Positions 14,713-24,764 of a stretch of 64,000 bases of DNA are shown piece by piece. Source of the DNA: an uncultured Gelidibacter sp. Its GTDB lineage: Bacteria; Bacteroidota; Bacteroidia; Flavobacteriales; Flavobacteriaceae. The DNA lies in assembly GCF_947500795.1 (NCBI RefSeq), contig NZ_CANMTE010000002.1:372001-436000 (forward strand). The letters are read 5' to 3'. Position 1 is the first letter of the stretch. Each line of letters begins with the position of its first letter. The notes beneath the pieces were generated by a model. It was not told the origin of the DNA. It saw nothing but the letters and a program-made list of their open reading frames with translations, and did not search any database. The translations under genes were made by a program, and so were the position numbers.

Positions 14713-17469
14713 TTAAAGACTCACGTCTTTTTCAATAAAATCCATTTCCGGATTCATAATTTCCAGAATCAATTTTTTAAGTTCCAAATGAAACGCTTCT
14801 AATGTTTCTGAAGTGATGTCGTTGTCTTTTGCTCTAGTTCCTATAGTTTTCTTTCCAAATTTCAGAAAATAGTCGCCTTGTAGGCTTTTGAAAGAGATGA
14901 TTCCAGCTTCAATAGACTGCGTAAATTTCTCTGTTTCATTTAGCATATAGGCATAGGCCAAAATTTGAAAACTTTTGCTGTATTTCTTATAATCCGTGGT
15001 GATGTCTTTCCAGTCTGTGATTTCTACCTGGCTTTGGGTGACTTTTCCGGTCTTATAATCAATAATTCGTAGTGTGCCATCAAATTCGTCAATTCTATCC
15101 ACAGTGCCTCTTAAATGGACAGGAAAGTCTAATTCAGGAATGTCGAGTTTTATGTTCAATTCCTTTTCTAGATCAATGATTTTAATTTGATGTCCTGCTT
15201 TCAGCGTTTCTATTTCCTTAGTTATGAAATTGGACACATAGCGTTTAGCCACTTCGAGAATAATCAAATTCTTTCCTTTGGTCATGTCGCCTTCCTTGTA
15301 AAGTGATTTAAAATGAAGCGTGACAGTATCACTAATTAAGGTTTTCATATGTTTTAAATCCGCTTCTGTCAAGAATTGACCTCTGTGCGGAATATAGAAA
15401 TCTTCCAAAGTCTGATGGATGACACTTCCTAAAGTATTGGCCGCGACAGTTTCTTCAACATCTTCAAAACTCTGTATTTTCAATACTTTTTGGTAATAAA
15501 AATCAATAGGATTTCTAACAAAATTTGTAAGCGACGAAGGAGAAAATCCGTTGGTTGCAATTTGCTGCAATCTTTGGCAAACCGATGCTGTTTTTTCGAT
15601 AATGATAGGCGATTTTTGAGCCACTTCTACTTTTGGAACCACAATGCTGTGTTTGATGTTGTGGATATTCTCAATTTGCAGTTGGGTTATAAAGCGGCTC
15701 TTCTCCCCACCATTTAGTACATCAGGCTCTGTATTATAAATGATGTAGACGTTTTTAGCGCGTTGCAGGAGTCGGTAAAAGTGATACGTATAAACCGCAT
15801 CTTTTTCCTTATAGGTTGGCAATCCATTCTCTAATTTTACATCAAATGGAATGAATGAATTGGTGCTTTTCCCTGCAGGAAGAATCCCTTCATTAACTGA
15901 AGAAATAATCACAGTTTCAAAATCGAGCACACGAGATTCCAACATTCCCATAATTTGAAGCCCTTGTAAAGGCTCGCCTTTAAAATCTAGAGTTTCACTA
16001 CTTAATAATTCTTTATATAGATAATATAGCGTCGTACTGTTACTGATGAGTTTGTACTTTGAATTATAACGTTGGAGCTCATTAAAAATCTGATTAAAGC
16101 GATACAGATATTCCAGTGCCAATAGGTTTTTCGATTTATCTAAATCGAGGTGTGCTTTTAGCGTTAAAATGAGTTGTGCGCAGTTTTTAAGTGCTTTTTC
16201 AGGATCATTATACCAAGATTGAAATAAGAGCCTCACAACCTCTTGTTTTGACTCTGCAAGCGAAATCAGCTTTTCTACGCTTATGGTAACAATATTATTA
16301 CTCTGAATGTAATTGATGATGTCACTGCTATAATTGCGCGTTTCTGCCATTAATACAGGTTGAATTGAAGCATGCGATAAAATAGAAACCACATCCTTGT
16401 AATAAAGTTCATTGTTATGGTTTTTTTGAATCTTAAATAACGCATCAAATAAAGAGGCTAAAGGCACCGATTTCAGAGGAAGTCCCATGGTGATGTTAAT
16501 GGCTTCTACTTTCTCAGGAATGGAATTTAGCAACGGCATTAAAAGTGTTTCATCACCTAATACAACGGCAGTCTTTTTTAAATCGGCCATTGGTAATGTG
16601 TCTAACAATTCCCCAATATATTTTACCTGTCCAATGTTTTTTGGAACGGCAATCGTATGGATGTTCTTGTCAGCAGTGTAATTCTCACCAATCCATTGGA
16701 TGTTATTCTCTTTAAAATACGACCAGTTTTTGAGGTGTTGTCTTATAAACAATCCAGCATCATGTATCGGGTTGTTTAGGAATGCCTTGTCAATATCCCA
16801 ATAGATGCTTGCTAACTGATGGTGTAGCAATTCCTGAATGATGCGTTCTTCAGCTTTATTAAGAGCGTTAAAACCTATAAAAACATGTGTTTTGTCAGGA
16901 TTGGAAGCAATGTAAGGAGCAATGCTGTTTACAGCCTCTCTGTAGACTAAACCTTGATAGCCTTTTTTATTTGAAATTAACTCCTCTCTAAATTTGTTGT
17001 AGTACACCTTGAGTCGGTTCCAAAAGGCTAAATAGTTTTCAATATAAGGTGTTTGTGGTTCTGATACAGACCAATGATTAAGCTCTTGGATGGATGTGAG
17101 GTACTCAAAAATTTGGTGCGGTTCTATCAGGTACCGATCAATTTCATTAAAATCTTGAAGAAGGAGTTGTCCCCATTTTGAAAACTGATCAAAAGTTTCT
17201 TGTTGCGATTCAGGTGTAAGTTCTCTGTAAACTTTATAGAACTCAAACAGCAGCTCCGTATTGGTCGCGTAATTAAGTTCTGAGAGTTGTTCAACAAATT
17301 CTTCAATCGATAAAATCTCTGGCGCAAAAATGGTTTTATTGATGCTTTGCGAGAGAATGTTTTTAAGGAATGTGCCTGCTCTTTTGCTAGGCAAAATAAA
17401 GGTAAGATTGGCTATATCTAGCCCTTCTTTTTGTATGTGGTCTATTACTTCTTTTAGAAAACTTGTCAT
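14713..17469 (-). CDS. addB: AddB-like PD-(D/E)XK nuclease / inactive helicase subunit
   Basis: 918 residues. The N-terminus (FILPSKRAGTFLKN) is a degenerate Walker region of an UvrD-like fold, and the C-terminus has a RecB-family nuclease motif: LRGTVDRIDEF then IIDYKTGK near residues 785-815. Together with the helicase at 20243-23395 it should form an AddAB-type double-strand-break resection enzyme. The segment where classical AddB begins its Fe-S cluster reads NFVRNPIDFYYQ with no cysteine, so the cluster is probably absent. The two genes are separated by ompA-like and kbl, all on one strand. Confidence 0.8.
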   Translation of the reverse strand: MTSFLKEVIDHIQKEGLDIANLTFILPSKRAGTFLKNILSQSINKTIFAPEILSIEEFVEQLSELNYATNTELLFEFYKVYRELTPESQQETFDQFSKWGQLLLQDFNEIDRYLIEPHQIFEYLTSIQELNHWSVSEPQTPYIENYLAFWNRLKVYYNKFREELISNKKGYQGLVYREAVNSIAPYIASNPDKTHVFIGFNALNKAEERIIQELLHHQLASIYWDIDKAFLNNPIHDAGLFIRQHLKNWSYFKENNIQWIGENYTADKNIHTIAVPKNIGQVKYIGELLDTLPMADLKKTAVVLGDETLLMPLLNSIPEKVEAINITMGLPLKSVPLASLFDALFKIQKNHNNELYYKDVVSILSHASIQPVLMAETRNYSSDIINYIQSNNIVTISVEKLISLAESKQEVVRLLFQSWYNDPEKALKNCAQLILTLKAHLDLDKSKNLLALEYLYRFNQIFNELQRYNSKYKLISNSTTLYYLYKELLSSETLDFKGEPLQGLQIMGMLESRVLDFETVIISSVNEGILPAGKSTNSFIPFDVKLENGLPTYKEKDAVYTYHFYRLLQRAKNVYIIYNTEPDVLNGGEKSRFITQLQIENIHNIKHSIVVPKVEVAQKSPIIIEKTASVCQRLQQIATNGFSPSSLTNFVRNPIDFYYQKVLKIQSFEDVEETVAANTLGSVIHQTLEDFYIPHRGQFLTEADLKHMKTLISDTVTLHFKSLYKEGDMTKGKNLIILEVAKRYVSNFITKEIETLKAGHQIKIIDLEKELNIKLDIPELDFPVHLRGTVDRIDEFDGTLRIIDYKTGKVTQSQVEITDWKDITTDYKKYSKSFQILAYAYMLNETEKFTQSIEAGIISFKSLQGDYFLKFGKKTIGTRAKDNDITSETLEAFHLELKKLILEIMNPEMDFIEKDVSL

Positions 17470-17480
17470 TTTATAAATAT

Positions 17481-17512
17481 AAAAAACGCCCCGAATATCG
17501 GAGCGTTTTTTC
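17481..17512 (-). terminator. terminator of the OmpA-like gene
   Basis: Stem AAAAACGC-x-CCG / CGG-x-GCGTTTTT with loop AATAT, with T runs on both sides, lies 24 bases after the ompA stop (minus strand) and 12 bases before addB. Confidence 0.8.
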
Positions 17513-17535
17513 TAAATATTATGTGGTTTTAAAAC

Positions 17536-18897
17536 TTAGTTTGTAAGTTTTACTTCTACACGTCTGTTGTTAGTTCTACCAGCAGCAGTTTTGTTAGAAT
17601 CAATTGGGTTAGATTCACCGAAACCTTTTGCAGTTAAACGCTCTTGTTTGATACCGTTAGCAATTAACCAGTCTCTTACTGCGTTAGCTCTTCTTTCAGA
17701 CAATAATTGGTTAGATCTTTCTGATCCAACGCTGTCAGTGTATCCTTCTAAAGCGAAAGTAGCTTCTGGATATTTGTGGAAGATAGCGTGCATAGACTCT
17801 AAAGTTTGGATAGACTCTTTTTTGAAGGTAGATTTACCTGTGTCAAATAAGATAGTTCTAGCGTACTCGTTAAGAGTTTTCATTTCTTCAACAGTTGGCT
17901 TAACTTCAGGACATCCGTTGTTTGCGACAGTACCTGGTTCGTTAGGACATTTGTCATCTTTGTCTAATACACCGTCACCGTCTGTATCTTTCCAAGGACA
18001 ACCTTTGTTTGCAGCAGGACCAGCTTCGTTTGGACACTCATCATCTTTATCAGCTACACCATCGCCATCAGCATCAGGACAACCGTTTAATGATTTCAAG
18101 CCAGCAACTGTAGGACATTCGTCTTTGTTATCTGGAACACCGTCACCGTCAGTATCAGGACAACCGTTGAACTCAGCTAAACCAGCTTCGTTAGGACAAT
18201 CATCTTTAGAATCTTCGATACCATCGTTGTCAGAATCTGGACAACCATTGAAAGCTGCTAAACCAGGAACATCTGGACAAGCATCATCTTTATCATATAC
18301 ACCGTCTCCATCAGTGTCTTTTCCACCGAATTTAAGCGCTAAACCAACAGTGTGTTGGAAATGTGTAGCTAAATAATCTTCAAATGCATGTTTGTAAGAA
18401 GACTGTACAGTCATACCAATGTTTTCAGAGAACCATAAGTTGAAACCTAAAGTTCCGTTTGCAGTACCTGCACCTATGTCATCAACCCAAGTGTAACCAC
18501 CACCTACTCCTAGGTAAGGCTCAAACACTTTTGAGTTTAAAAGGTGACCAAAGCTGTATTTAACTGTACCATCTAAACCATAGTAAGATAAATCATCAGC
18601 TGAAGTATCACCAATTTTGCTGATTTCGTTGATAGTACCTGCAGCGGTTAAAGTAAACCCGTCAGATAAATATCTAGAAACAGAGATAGAAGATAAAGAA
18701 GGTAATACGTTGTAATGATCTCCATAGTTGAAGTACTCATCAAATATTTTACCTTGACCAGTTTCCCCAGTTGGATAAAAATCAACTGCATTCACTCCAA
18801 CACCAATAGCCCATGGGTTGTTGCTGTCTTGCGCGTTGACGTTGCTAAAGCCTAATAAAAGCAACATAGCGAAAAATAATCTGCTAAGATTTTTCAT
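17536..18897 (-). CDS. OmpA family outer-membrane protein with thrombospondin type-3 repeats
   Basis: 453 residues: signal peptide MKNLSRLFFAMLLLLGFSNVNA, an eight-strand-type beta-barrel region (about 25-190), five calcium-binding DxDGDGxxDxxDxCP repeats (about 195-330), and an OmpA C-terminal peptidoglycan-binding domain with LEGYTDSVG, NQLLSERRA and GFGESNP. It links the outer membrane to peptidoglycan. A strong promoter fits (TTTG-N19-TACTTTTG) and a terminator follows, so it is likely a highly expressed single gene. Confidence 0.9.
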   Translation of the reverse strand: MKNLSRLFFAMLLLLGFSNVNAQDSNNPWAIGVGVNAVDFYPTGETGQGKIFDEYFNYGDHYNVLPSLSSISVSRYLSDGFTLTAAGTINEISKIGDTSADDLSYYGLDGTVKYSFGHLLNSKVFEPYLGVGGGYTWVDDIGAGTANGTLGFNLWFSENIGMTVQSSYKHAFEDYLATHFQHTVGLALKFGGKDTDGDGVYDKDDACPDVPGLAAFNGCPDSDNDGIEDSKDDCPNEAGLAEFNGCPDTDGDGVPDNKDECPTVAGLKSLNGCPDADGDGVADKDDECPNEAGPAANKGCPWKDTDGDGVLDKDDKCPNEPGTVANNGCPEVKPTVEEMKTLNEYARTILFDTGKSTFKKESIQTLESMHAIFHKYPEATFALEGYTDSVGSERSNQLLSERRANAVRDWLIANGIKQERLTAKGFGESNPIDSNKTAAGRTNNRRVEVKLTN

Positions 18898-18934
18898 ATT
18901 CTAATAATTTAATTTTTAAGTGTTAATTAATGAA

Positions 18935-18965
18935 CAAAAGTAAGTTGTAAAATGTTATTAACAAA
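18935..18965 (-). promoter_or_regulatory. promoter of the OmpA-like gene
   Basis: Minus strand: -33 TTTG at 18965-18962, 19-base spacer, -7 TACTTTTG at 18942-18935, a full match to the Bacteroidota consensus. The leader to the ATG is about 35 bases. Confidence 0.75.
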
Positions 18966-19022
18966 GACAAATATATAAAAATATCAGCCAATTGCCTTAA
19001 AACATCAGTGTTTGGACTGATT

Positions 19023-20219
19023 TTAAATAATTTCTAAGCTTTTGCCCACTTTGATAAAAGCAGCAATTGCCTTGTCTAAATGTGCTTTTGTATGAGCTGC
19101 TGATAGCTGTACTCTAATTCTTGCTTTTTCCTTTGGAACTACAGGGAAAAAGAATCCAATTACGTAAATGCCTTCTTGCAGCAACATGTTGGCCATAGTT
19201 TGCGATAATTTCGCGTCATACAGCATGACTGGGACGATAGCAGAATCTCCATCTATAATATCAAATCCAGCATTCTTCATACCTTCTTTAAAATATTTGG
19301 TGTTTTCAGCCAACTGATCTCTCAACGTTGTATTATTAGCGAGCATGTCAAATACTTTTATAGAAGCTCCAACAATGGCTGGCGCAAGAGAATTTGAGAA
19401 TAAATATGGTCTTGAACGTTGACGTAACAAGTCTATAATTTCTTTTTTACCAGTTGTGTAACCACCCATAGCACCACCCATAGCTTTACCAAGGGTTCCG
19501 GTAATGATGTCAATACGGCCCATAACACCTTTTTCTTCTAAAGTACCACGACCTGTTTCGCCTATAAATCCGGTGGCATGACATTCGTCAATCATCACCA
19601 TCGCATCGTATTTGTCAGCTAAATCACAAATTTTATCTAAAGGCGCTACAATACCATCCATCGAGAATACACCGTCAGTTACAATAATCTTAAAGCGTGC
19701 ACCATTTTCATTTGCAGCGATAAGTTGTTGCTCCAAATCTTCCATATTGCTATTTTCATAGCGATAACGTGCCGCTTTACACAAACGCACCCCGTCAATA
19801 ATAGAAGCATGGTTTAAAGAATCTGAGATAATGGCGTCATTTGCATCCAATAAGGGTTCAAATACACCACCATTAGCGTCAAATGCTGCTGCGTATAAAA
19901 TGGTATCTTCAGTGCCGTAGAAGTCAGCAATTTTTTTCTCTAATGTTTTATGAATGTCTTGTGTTCCACAGATAAATCGTACTGACGACATACCAAATCC
20001 ATGAGTATCCATGGCATCTTTGGCAGCTTGTACCACTTCTGGGTGAGAAGAAAGTCCTAAATAATTATTAGCACAAAAGTTTAAAACCGTTTCCCCAGTG
20101 TTCAGTGTAATTTCTGCACCCTGTGGTGAGGTAATAATGCGCTCTTCCTTATAAAGTCCCGCCTCTTTAATGTCTTTAAGTTCTTTTTGTAAATGTTGTT
20201 GTAGTTTGTTACCGTACAT
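19023..20219 (-). CDS. kbl: glycine C-acetyltransferase (2-amino-3-ketobutyrate CoA ligase)
   Basis: 398 residues, the exact length of typical Kbl. PLP-dependent alpha-oxoamine synthase that cleaves 2-amino-3-ketobutyrate with CoA to glycine and acetyl-CoA in threonine breakdown. Motifs: [12 protein letters not shown] near residue 50, [10 protein letters not shown] and the PLP lysine in [11 protein letters not shown]. It could instead be a close relative such as BioF or SPT, but the overall sequence and the N-terminal [19 protein letters not shown]-type start fit Kbl best. A -7 box TAACTTTG (20245-20238) overlaps the end of addA. Confidence 0.88.
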   Translation of the reverse strand: MYGNKLQQHLQKELKDIKEAGLYKEERIITSPQGAEITLNTGETVLNFCANNYLGLSSHPEVVQAAKDAMDTHGFGMSSVRFICGTQDIHKTLEKKIADFYGTEDTILYAAAFDANGGVFEPLLDANDAIISDSLNHASIIDGVRLCKAARYRYENSNMEDLEQQLIAANENGARFKIIVTDGVFSMDGIVAPLDKICDLADKYDAMVMIDECHATGFIGETGRGTLEEKGVMGRIDIITGTLGKAMGGAMGGYTTGKKEIIDLLRQRSRPYLFSNSLAPAIVGASIKVFDMLANNTTLRDQLAENTKYFKEGMKNAGFDIIDGDSAIVPVMLYDAKLSQTMANMLLQEGIYVIGFFFPVVPKEKARIRVQLSAAHTKAHLDKAIAAFIKVGKSLEII

Positions 20220-20242
20220 GATTCATTTGATTTTATGCAAAG

Positions 20243-23200
20243 TTAAAATTCTTTTAATTGAATGTCCTCATTTATGTAAACAAGTATTTTTTTAGCCACA
20301 CTAAAGCCCATTTCCTCAAGGATAGCTTGGTATTCTCCTAATTGATCATGATGTTTGGGATGTGCCGAACCTGTTTTGTAATCTATTATTACCGCTTCAT
20401 GGTTGCTGTTGACCACAATTCGGTCTGGCCTTAAAATAAGCCCGCCGGATGCTAAAATGTCTTTTTCATTATAAACTTTTAGTCCTGGTTTAAAATAGTC
20501 ATTTAATTTTTGATGCTGCACAATATTCGCAATTGTGGACCTGAGTTCCAAAGTTTGTTGAGGATTCAAATCGCCATTGTTTTCTAATTCCTCAAAAACC
20601 AGATTAACGTCACTCTCATGTTGAATTTTTGACATGATTAAATGCACCAAATTCCCTTTTTCAATAGCGGCTTCTTGCTCCGTATCCCATAAATACCCCG
20701 CATTGGTCACTATTTTTAAATCATGATCTTCCTTGGCAATGGATATAAACTGCTCTTGTAGCGTGGAAGTCTCTATTTTTTTAGGCGTCAAGATGCGTTC
20801 AGGAGAGCCAAACGTATAGGTCTTTTTAGAGCTATCCCATAACCCGGCCGATTTTAGATAATTTATAAACAATCCTGAATACCACCCTAATTTTTCCTTT
20901 TGGCTTGTGTCAAAGTCATATTCCGAAAAGATATAAAGTTGTTCGACCGCTCTTGTAAGTACCACATATAACATGTTCATGCTGTCCAATTCCAATTGGG
21001 TGCGGTATTCGGTATATAGAGATTTTCCTAAATCGCCTTGATCCTCCAAATCCTTATTCACATTAATAAAGACATTGGGAAATCCATTAAATGCCTCGGG
21101 AACTACAGGGAACCATATTTTTGGCGTTTGGTCAAAATAAATGTGCTGATTGGCATAAGGGAAAATTACCACCGGGAATTCCAAACCTTTAGATTTGTGA
21201 ATGGTCATAATCTGCACCGCATTGTTTCCTTGTGGAGAGGCGATGGACAGTTTTTCTTTTTTAATGTCCCAATGCGCTGTGAAACTTGAAAAACCTGCAT
21301 TGTATTTCTGTGAAAAATCTAACACTTCATCCAAGAAAAATTGAATGTAAGCATTGGACGTTTTATTCAGGTGAAACTGCCTTACTAAACTTTCTACAGC
21401 TTCATAAAATGGAAGTTGCAAAAATTGATTAAAATCGAAATGTAGGCCGTACTGTTGGAGTTTTTGGAACATTTCAACAGTGCTTAAATGCACTAGATTG
21501 TAAAAAAACAAATGCTTATCCTCAAGTTGAAGTTGATGGTCAGCCAAATAGCTGAGCACATCAATTTTTAGCATGTCATTATTGGGCTGTGACGCCAAAG
21601 CGATGATACTGCTTAAGAAATGTACTTCAGGCGAATTTTTAAGCAATAAGGATTCTGAAGAGATGATCGGAATACCTTCAACACTCAAATATTCAGCAAG
21701 TGCAGTACCTTCTTTGGATTTTCTTGTGATGATGCAGATGTCGCGCAACTCAAAATTATGGTCCTGTGCTTTTTTAATGGCTTGTAAAACGTTGAAACCA
21801 TACGTGTCATCTTTGTCTTCCGATTCAAATTCCAATAATGATAACTCTATATAACCTTCGCCTTTTAATGATTGGTCTTGACGACTTGCTTCATAAATTT
21901 CTCTATGCGAAGGGTCCGTAACCACGAAAGATGATAAATGTTTAAAAAAGTCATTGTTGAAGCTTACGATGGTTTCTAAGCTCCTATAATTTGCAGGTAG
22001 GTTTTTAACCTCCTGTGCTATTTGAAAAGGCTGCTGTTTTTTTGTGTATAAATCGATAAATTGTTCTGCCTTGCCACCGCGCCATCTGTAGATAGCCTGT
22101 TTGGCATCGCCCACCAACATAGCGGAACCTGTTTCTCCTTTTAGGTTTTGACCTGCGAGTGCGTTGTCAATTAAAGGGATTAAATTTTCCCATTGTTTTA
22201 CGGAAGTATCCTGAAATTCATCAATAAAATAATGCCTGAATTTTTCGCCCATACGTTCATAAATAAACGGCGCCGGTTGCGATTTAATTTCATTGCTAAT
22301 AAGCGAATTGAATTCTGATATCAGCACCACATCTTCATCCGCTTTAATATCTTGAAGGCTGTTGTAAATGGCATTCAAAACGGATAATGGCGTGATATTT
22401 TTAAGCACATTCTTCAGGAATTTAAGCTGAATTATCCCTTTTCGTGTTTCCTCGAATGATGCGCTAATGCTTGGTTGAAGCATATCAATAGTGGTCATTT
22501 TTGAGGCATCCAATTTTTTTAAGGCATAAAGTCGGTTGCCTTCCACAAGATCTTCTTGCCACTTTGCATCATAACTGACCTCAAAATTAGATTCGGATAA
22601 CTTTTGAAAATATAATGGAAGGGATCCGCGCAAGAAGTCCGTAGTAGCCAATCCATTGGCTTCTAAAAGTGATAAAACCTCTTGTCCTGTTTGGCTGATG
22701 GCGGTGTCTAATTGCGTGATTTGTGAAATCAGCTGACTTTTAAGCGCTTTAAAATCATCCAGCGTTTTGTCTTTTAATAATTCGATATGCGGAATGTCAT
22801 TCTCATTAATCAACAGCTGCGCAATTTTATTAAAATCAAGGGAGACATCCCAACTTTTATCTTCATCAGCTTTTTCAATGGCAAAATCGACCAGTATTTT
22901 TGTGAGCTCCTTTTCCGTTCCGGCTTTGTCAATGAGTTGATCTACCGCTTTTGCAAGAATTGTTTTGGTATCCAATTCTACTTCAAAATTTAGCGGCAAT
23001 TTTAAATCATGGGCAAATGTTCTAATGAGTCGGTGGTTAAATTTATCGATGGTAGATATGTCAAATGCAGCATAATTATGGGCAATGGCATTTAAAATTA
23101 CCTGCGATTTTTTATGGAGTTCATCAGGATCCAATTGGAGTTCTTCAGAAAGCATGCTGAACATTGGGGTTGGCTTCTCTAAAATGGAAGTGTCTGAAAA

Positions 23201-23395
23201 AGCGATTAGCATGTCTACCACACGCGCTTTCATTTCGGCAACCGCTTTGTTCGTAAAGGTTAATGCCAATATGTTTTTAAAGGCGTTTTTATGACTGGAA
23301 GTCAATAGGATTTTTAAGTACACTTTTACGAGTGTGAAGGTTTTCCCGCTTCCCGCAGAGGCATTATATATTGAAAAAGGATGTTGGATTTCCAT
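20243..23395 (-). CDS. addA: UvrD-type helicase-nuclease, AddA/RecB-like
   Basis: 1050 residues. Walker A ASAGSGKT at 12-19, Walker B FIDEFQDTS near 395, VGDAKQAIYRWRGG (motif III/IV), MTIHKSKGLEFPVV (motif V) and a C-terminal PD-(D/E)XK nuclease with RPDRIVV and IIDYKTGS near 1000-1015. With the AddB-like protein it should process DNA ends for RecA loading. It is the first gene of a leftward block with kbl, 23 bases apart. Length is somewhat shorter than Firmicutes AddA (about 1230). Confidence 0.87.
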   Translation of the reverse strand: MEIQHPFSIYNASAGSGKTFTLVKVYLKILLTSSHKNAFKNILALTFTNKAVAEMKARVVDMLIAFSDTSILEKPTPMFSMLSEELQLDPDELHKKSQVILNAIAHNYAAFDISTIDKFNHRLIRTFAHDLKLPLNFEVELDTKTILAKAVDQLIDKAGTEKELTKILVDFAIEKADEDKSWDVSLDFNKIAQLLINENDIPHIELLKDKTLDDFKALKSQLISQITQLDTAISQTGQEVLSLLEANGLATTDFLRGSLPLYFQKLSESNFEVSYDAKWQEDLVEGNRLYALKKLDASKMTTIDMLQPSISASFEETRKGIIQLKFLKNVLKNITPLSVLNAIYNSLQDIKADEDVVLISEFNSLISNEIKSQPAPFIYERMGEKFRHYFIDEFQDTSVKQWENLIPLIDNALAGQNLKGETGSAMLVGDAKQAIYRWRGGKAEQFIDLYTKKQQPFQIAQEVKNLPANYRSLETIVSFNNDFFKHLSSFVVTDPSHREIYEASRQDQSLKGEGYIELSLLEFESEDKDDTYGFNVLQAIKKAQDHNFELRDICIITRKSKEGTALAEYLSVEGIPIISSESLLLKNSPEVHFLSSIIALASQPNNDMLKIDVLSYLADHQLQLEDKHLFFYNLVHLSTVEMFQKLQQYGLHFDFNQFLQLPFYEAVESLVRQFHLNKTSNAYIQFFLDEVLDFSQKYNAGFSSFTAHWDIKKEKLSIASPQGNNAVQIMTIHKSKGLEFPVVIFPYANQHIYFDQTPKIWFPVVPEAFNGFPNVFINVNKDLEDQGDLGKSLYTEYRTQLELDSMNMLYVVLTRAVEQLYIFSEYDFDTSQKEKLGWYSGLFINYLKSAGLWDSSKKTYTFGSPERILTPKKIETSTLQEQFISIAKEDHDLKIVTNAGYLWDTEQEAAIEKGNLVHLIMSKIQHESDVNLVFEELENNGDLNPQQTLELRSTIANIVQHQKLNDYFKPGLKVYNEKDILASGGLILRPDRIVVNSNHEAVIIDYKTGSAHPKHHDQLGEYQAILEEMGFSVAKKILVYINEDIQLKEF

Positions 23396-23560
23396 TTTTA
23401 TGATTTTTAGACAAGATAAAAACTAAAGCGGATTTATTTGATGATTTTTCAAGAATTCAATGTGTAACTTTTTATGACGATTTAGGGCTCGCCAACGTTA
23501 AACTTTTCTTAACTCTCAGAGACGAAGTGTTTAATATTTTTAAATGCTCAGTTTTATGTG

Positions 23561-23568
23561 TAAATTTG
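23561..23568 (+). promoter_or_regulatory. putative -7 box of sodA
   Basis: TAAATTTG matches TAnnTTTG and lies 38 bases before the sod ATG. No clean TTTG -33 is visible, only a T-rich stretch about 20 bases upstream. Confidence 0.5.
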
Positions 23569-23605
23569 GGTAGAATAAATATTAACACTTAAATACTTAC
23601 ACACT

Positions 23606-24214
23606 ATGGCTTTCGAATTACCGAAATTGAAATACGCTTATGATGCTTTAGAGCCTCATATTGACGCACAAACGATGGAAATACATCACAGTAAGCATCA
23701 TCAAGGTTATACCAATAATTTAAACAGCGCTATCGAAGGAACTGATATGGCTGGGAAAACTATCGAGAATATTCTTATCAACTTAGATATGGATAATAAA
23801 GCCGTTAGAAATAATGGTGGTGGATTCTATAATCATTCTCTTTTTTGGGAAGTGATTAATCCTCAAGGAAAAGGAGAATTGTCTGGAGACCTTAAGGCTG
23901 CAATTGAATCAGCATACAAATCATTTGATGCTTTTAAAGACGAATTCAGTAAAGCTGCAGCTACGCAGTTTGGTTCTGGATGGGCGTGGTTATGCGTGCA
24001 CAAAGGTGGAAAAGTTGAAATATGCTCTACGCCAAATCAAGACAATCCATTAATGCCTGGTGTAGGATGTGGAGGAACTCCAATTTTAGGATTGGATGTT
24101 TGGGAGCATGCTTACTACCTGAAATATCAAAATAAGAGACCTGACTATATCAATGCATTTTTTAATGTGATCAACTGGAACGAGGTTGAAAGACGTTACG
24201 CAGAGGCTAAATAG
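23606..24214 (+). CDS. sodA: superoxide dismutase, Mn/Fe family (Mn-type residues)
   Basis: 202 residues. Metal ligands H27, H77 (YNHSLFW), D164 and H168 (DVWEHAYY). The outer-sphere glutamine is at Q145 (TPNQDNPLM) and a glycine occupies the position where Fe-SODs have glutamine (GGGFYNH), so manganese or cambialistic use is more likely than iron. It converts superoxide to oxygen and hydrogen peroxide in the cytoplasm. Single gene with its own terminator. Confidence 0.93.
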   Translation: MAFELPKLKYAYDALEPHIDAQTMEIHHSKHHQGYTNNLNSAIEGTDMAGKTIENILINLDMDNKAVRNNGGGFYNHSLFWEVINPQGKGELSGDLKAAIESAYKSFDAFKDEFSKAAATQFGSGWAWLCVHKGGKVEICSTPNQDNPLMPGVGCGGTPILGLDVWEHAYYLKYQNKRPDYINAFFNVINWNEVERRYAEAK

Positions 24215-24237
24215 GTTTCAATAACATCATAATAAAG

Positions 24238-24268
24238 AGCAAACTCAAATGGGTTTGCTTTTTTTTTT
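24238..24268 (+). terminator. sodA terminator
   Basis: AGCAAAC pairs with GTTTGCT across an eight-base loop, followed by ten T residues, 23 bases after the sod stop. Confidence 0.85.
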
Positions 24269-24302
24269 GGAATATACTGAAGGGGAATGGAATTATAAAA
24301 GA

Positions 24303-24327
24303 TGAGATACCTGTCTTCGCAGGTATT
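24303..24327. repeat. short hairpin, REP-like
   Basis: ATACCTG, loop TCTTCG, CAGGTAT: a perfect 7-bp stem in the sod-purF gap. From memory, hairpins built on CCTGCxTxCGCAGG are dispersed in flavobacterial genomes; only one copy is in this window. Confidence 0.45.
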
Positions 24328-24331
24328 CATG

Positions 24332-24402
24332 AAAAAAGGCGGACGAATGTCCACCTTTTTTGCCCCAAATCTACCATAAACTTAACCTACTTATGTTATG
24401 GT
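24332..24402. repeat. hairpin plus 41-nt conserved block, copy 1 (possible small RNA)
   Basis: A hairpin (AAAAAAGG-c-GGAC, GAAT, GTCC-a-CCTTTTTT) is followed directly by a 41-base block starting GCCCCAAATCTACCAT and ending CTTATGTTATGGT. The same arrangement recurs at 24579-24651. The block contains CCATAA ... TTATGG, able to pair. On the minus strand the unit would be a short RNA ending in an intrinsic terminator. Confidence 0.6.
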
Positions 24403-24578
24403 GCAACAAAGATAAGCCTACAGTGCTTGAATACTTGAATAAATTAGATAAACTACGGATAAATTAGGCCGAATGCTATTTTTGGTCGGAAAATCACCTT
24501 GAAAAGTCTTCTGCTTTACGTAATGTTAGGGGTTCATAATCAGATATATAGAAATGGGGTCAAAAAACAAGAGGGCAT

Positions 24579-24651
24579 AAAAAAAGGTAAACCTAAGTTT
24601 ACCTTTTTTTGCCCCAAATCTACCATGAACTTAACCTACTTATGTTATGGT
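24579..24651. repeat. hairpin plus 41-nt conserved block, copy 2 (possible small RNA)
   Basis: Hairpin GGTAAAC-CTAA-GTTTACC flanked by A and T runs, then the same 41-base block with one change (A to G in CCATAA, which keeps a G-U pair in the plus-strand RNA). The hairpin stem differs from copy 1 yet still pairs. The rest of the 24215-24764 gap shows no gene. Confidence 0.6.
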
Positions 24652-24764
24652 ATTGCTAATGTAAATCGAATTTGAATAACTTTAATAATTATTAGACTAA
24701 CTACCAAATTATCCGATTAAACGAATATATTTCGGATAATTGGTGTAAATCGTTCGTTATCAAT

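Noticed and set aside
17567-18376. 269-residue open frame on the plus strand
   Set aside because: It is antisense to the repeat-rich OmpA-like gene. The Asp/Gly repeats keep the opposite strand free of stops; the product is a low-complexity Ser/Pro protein with no start context.
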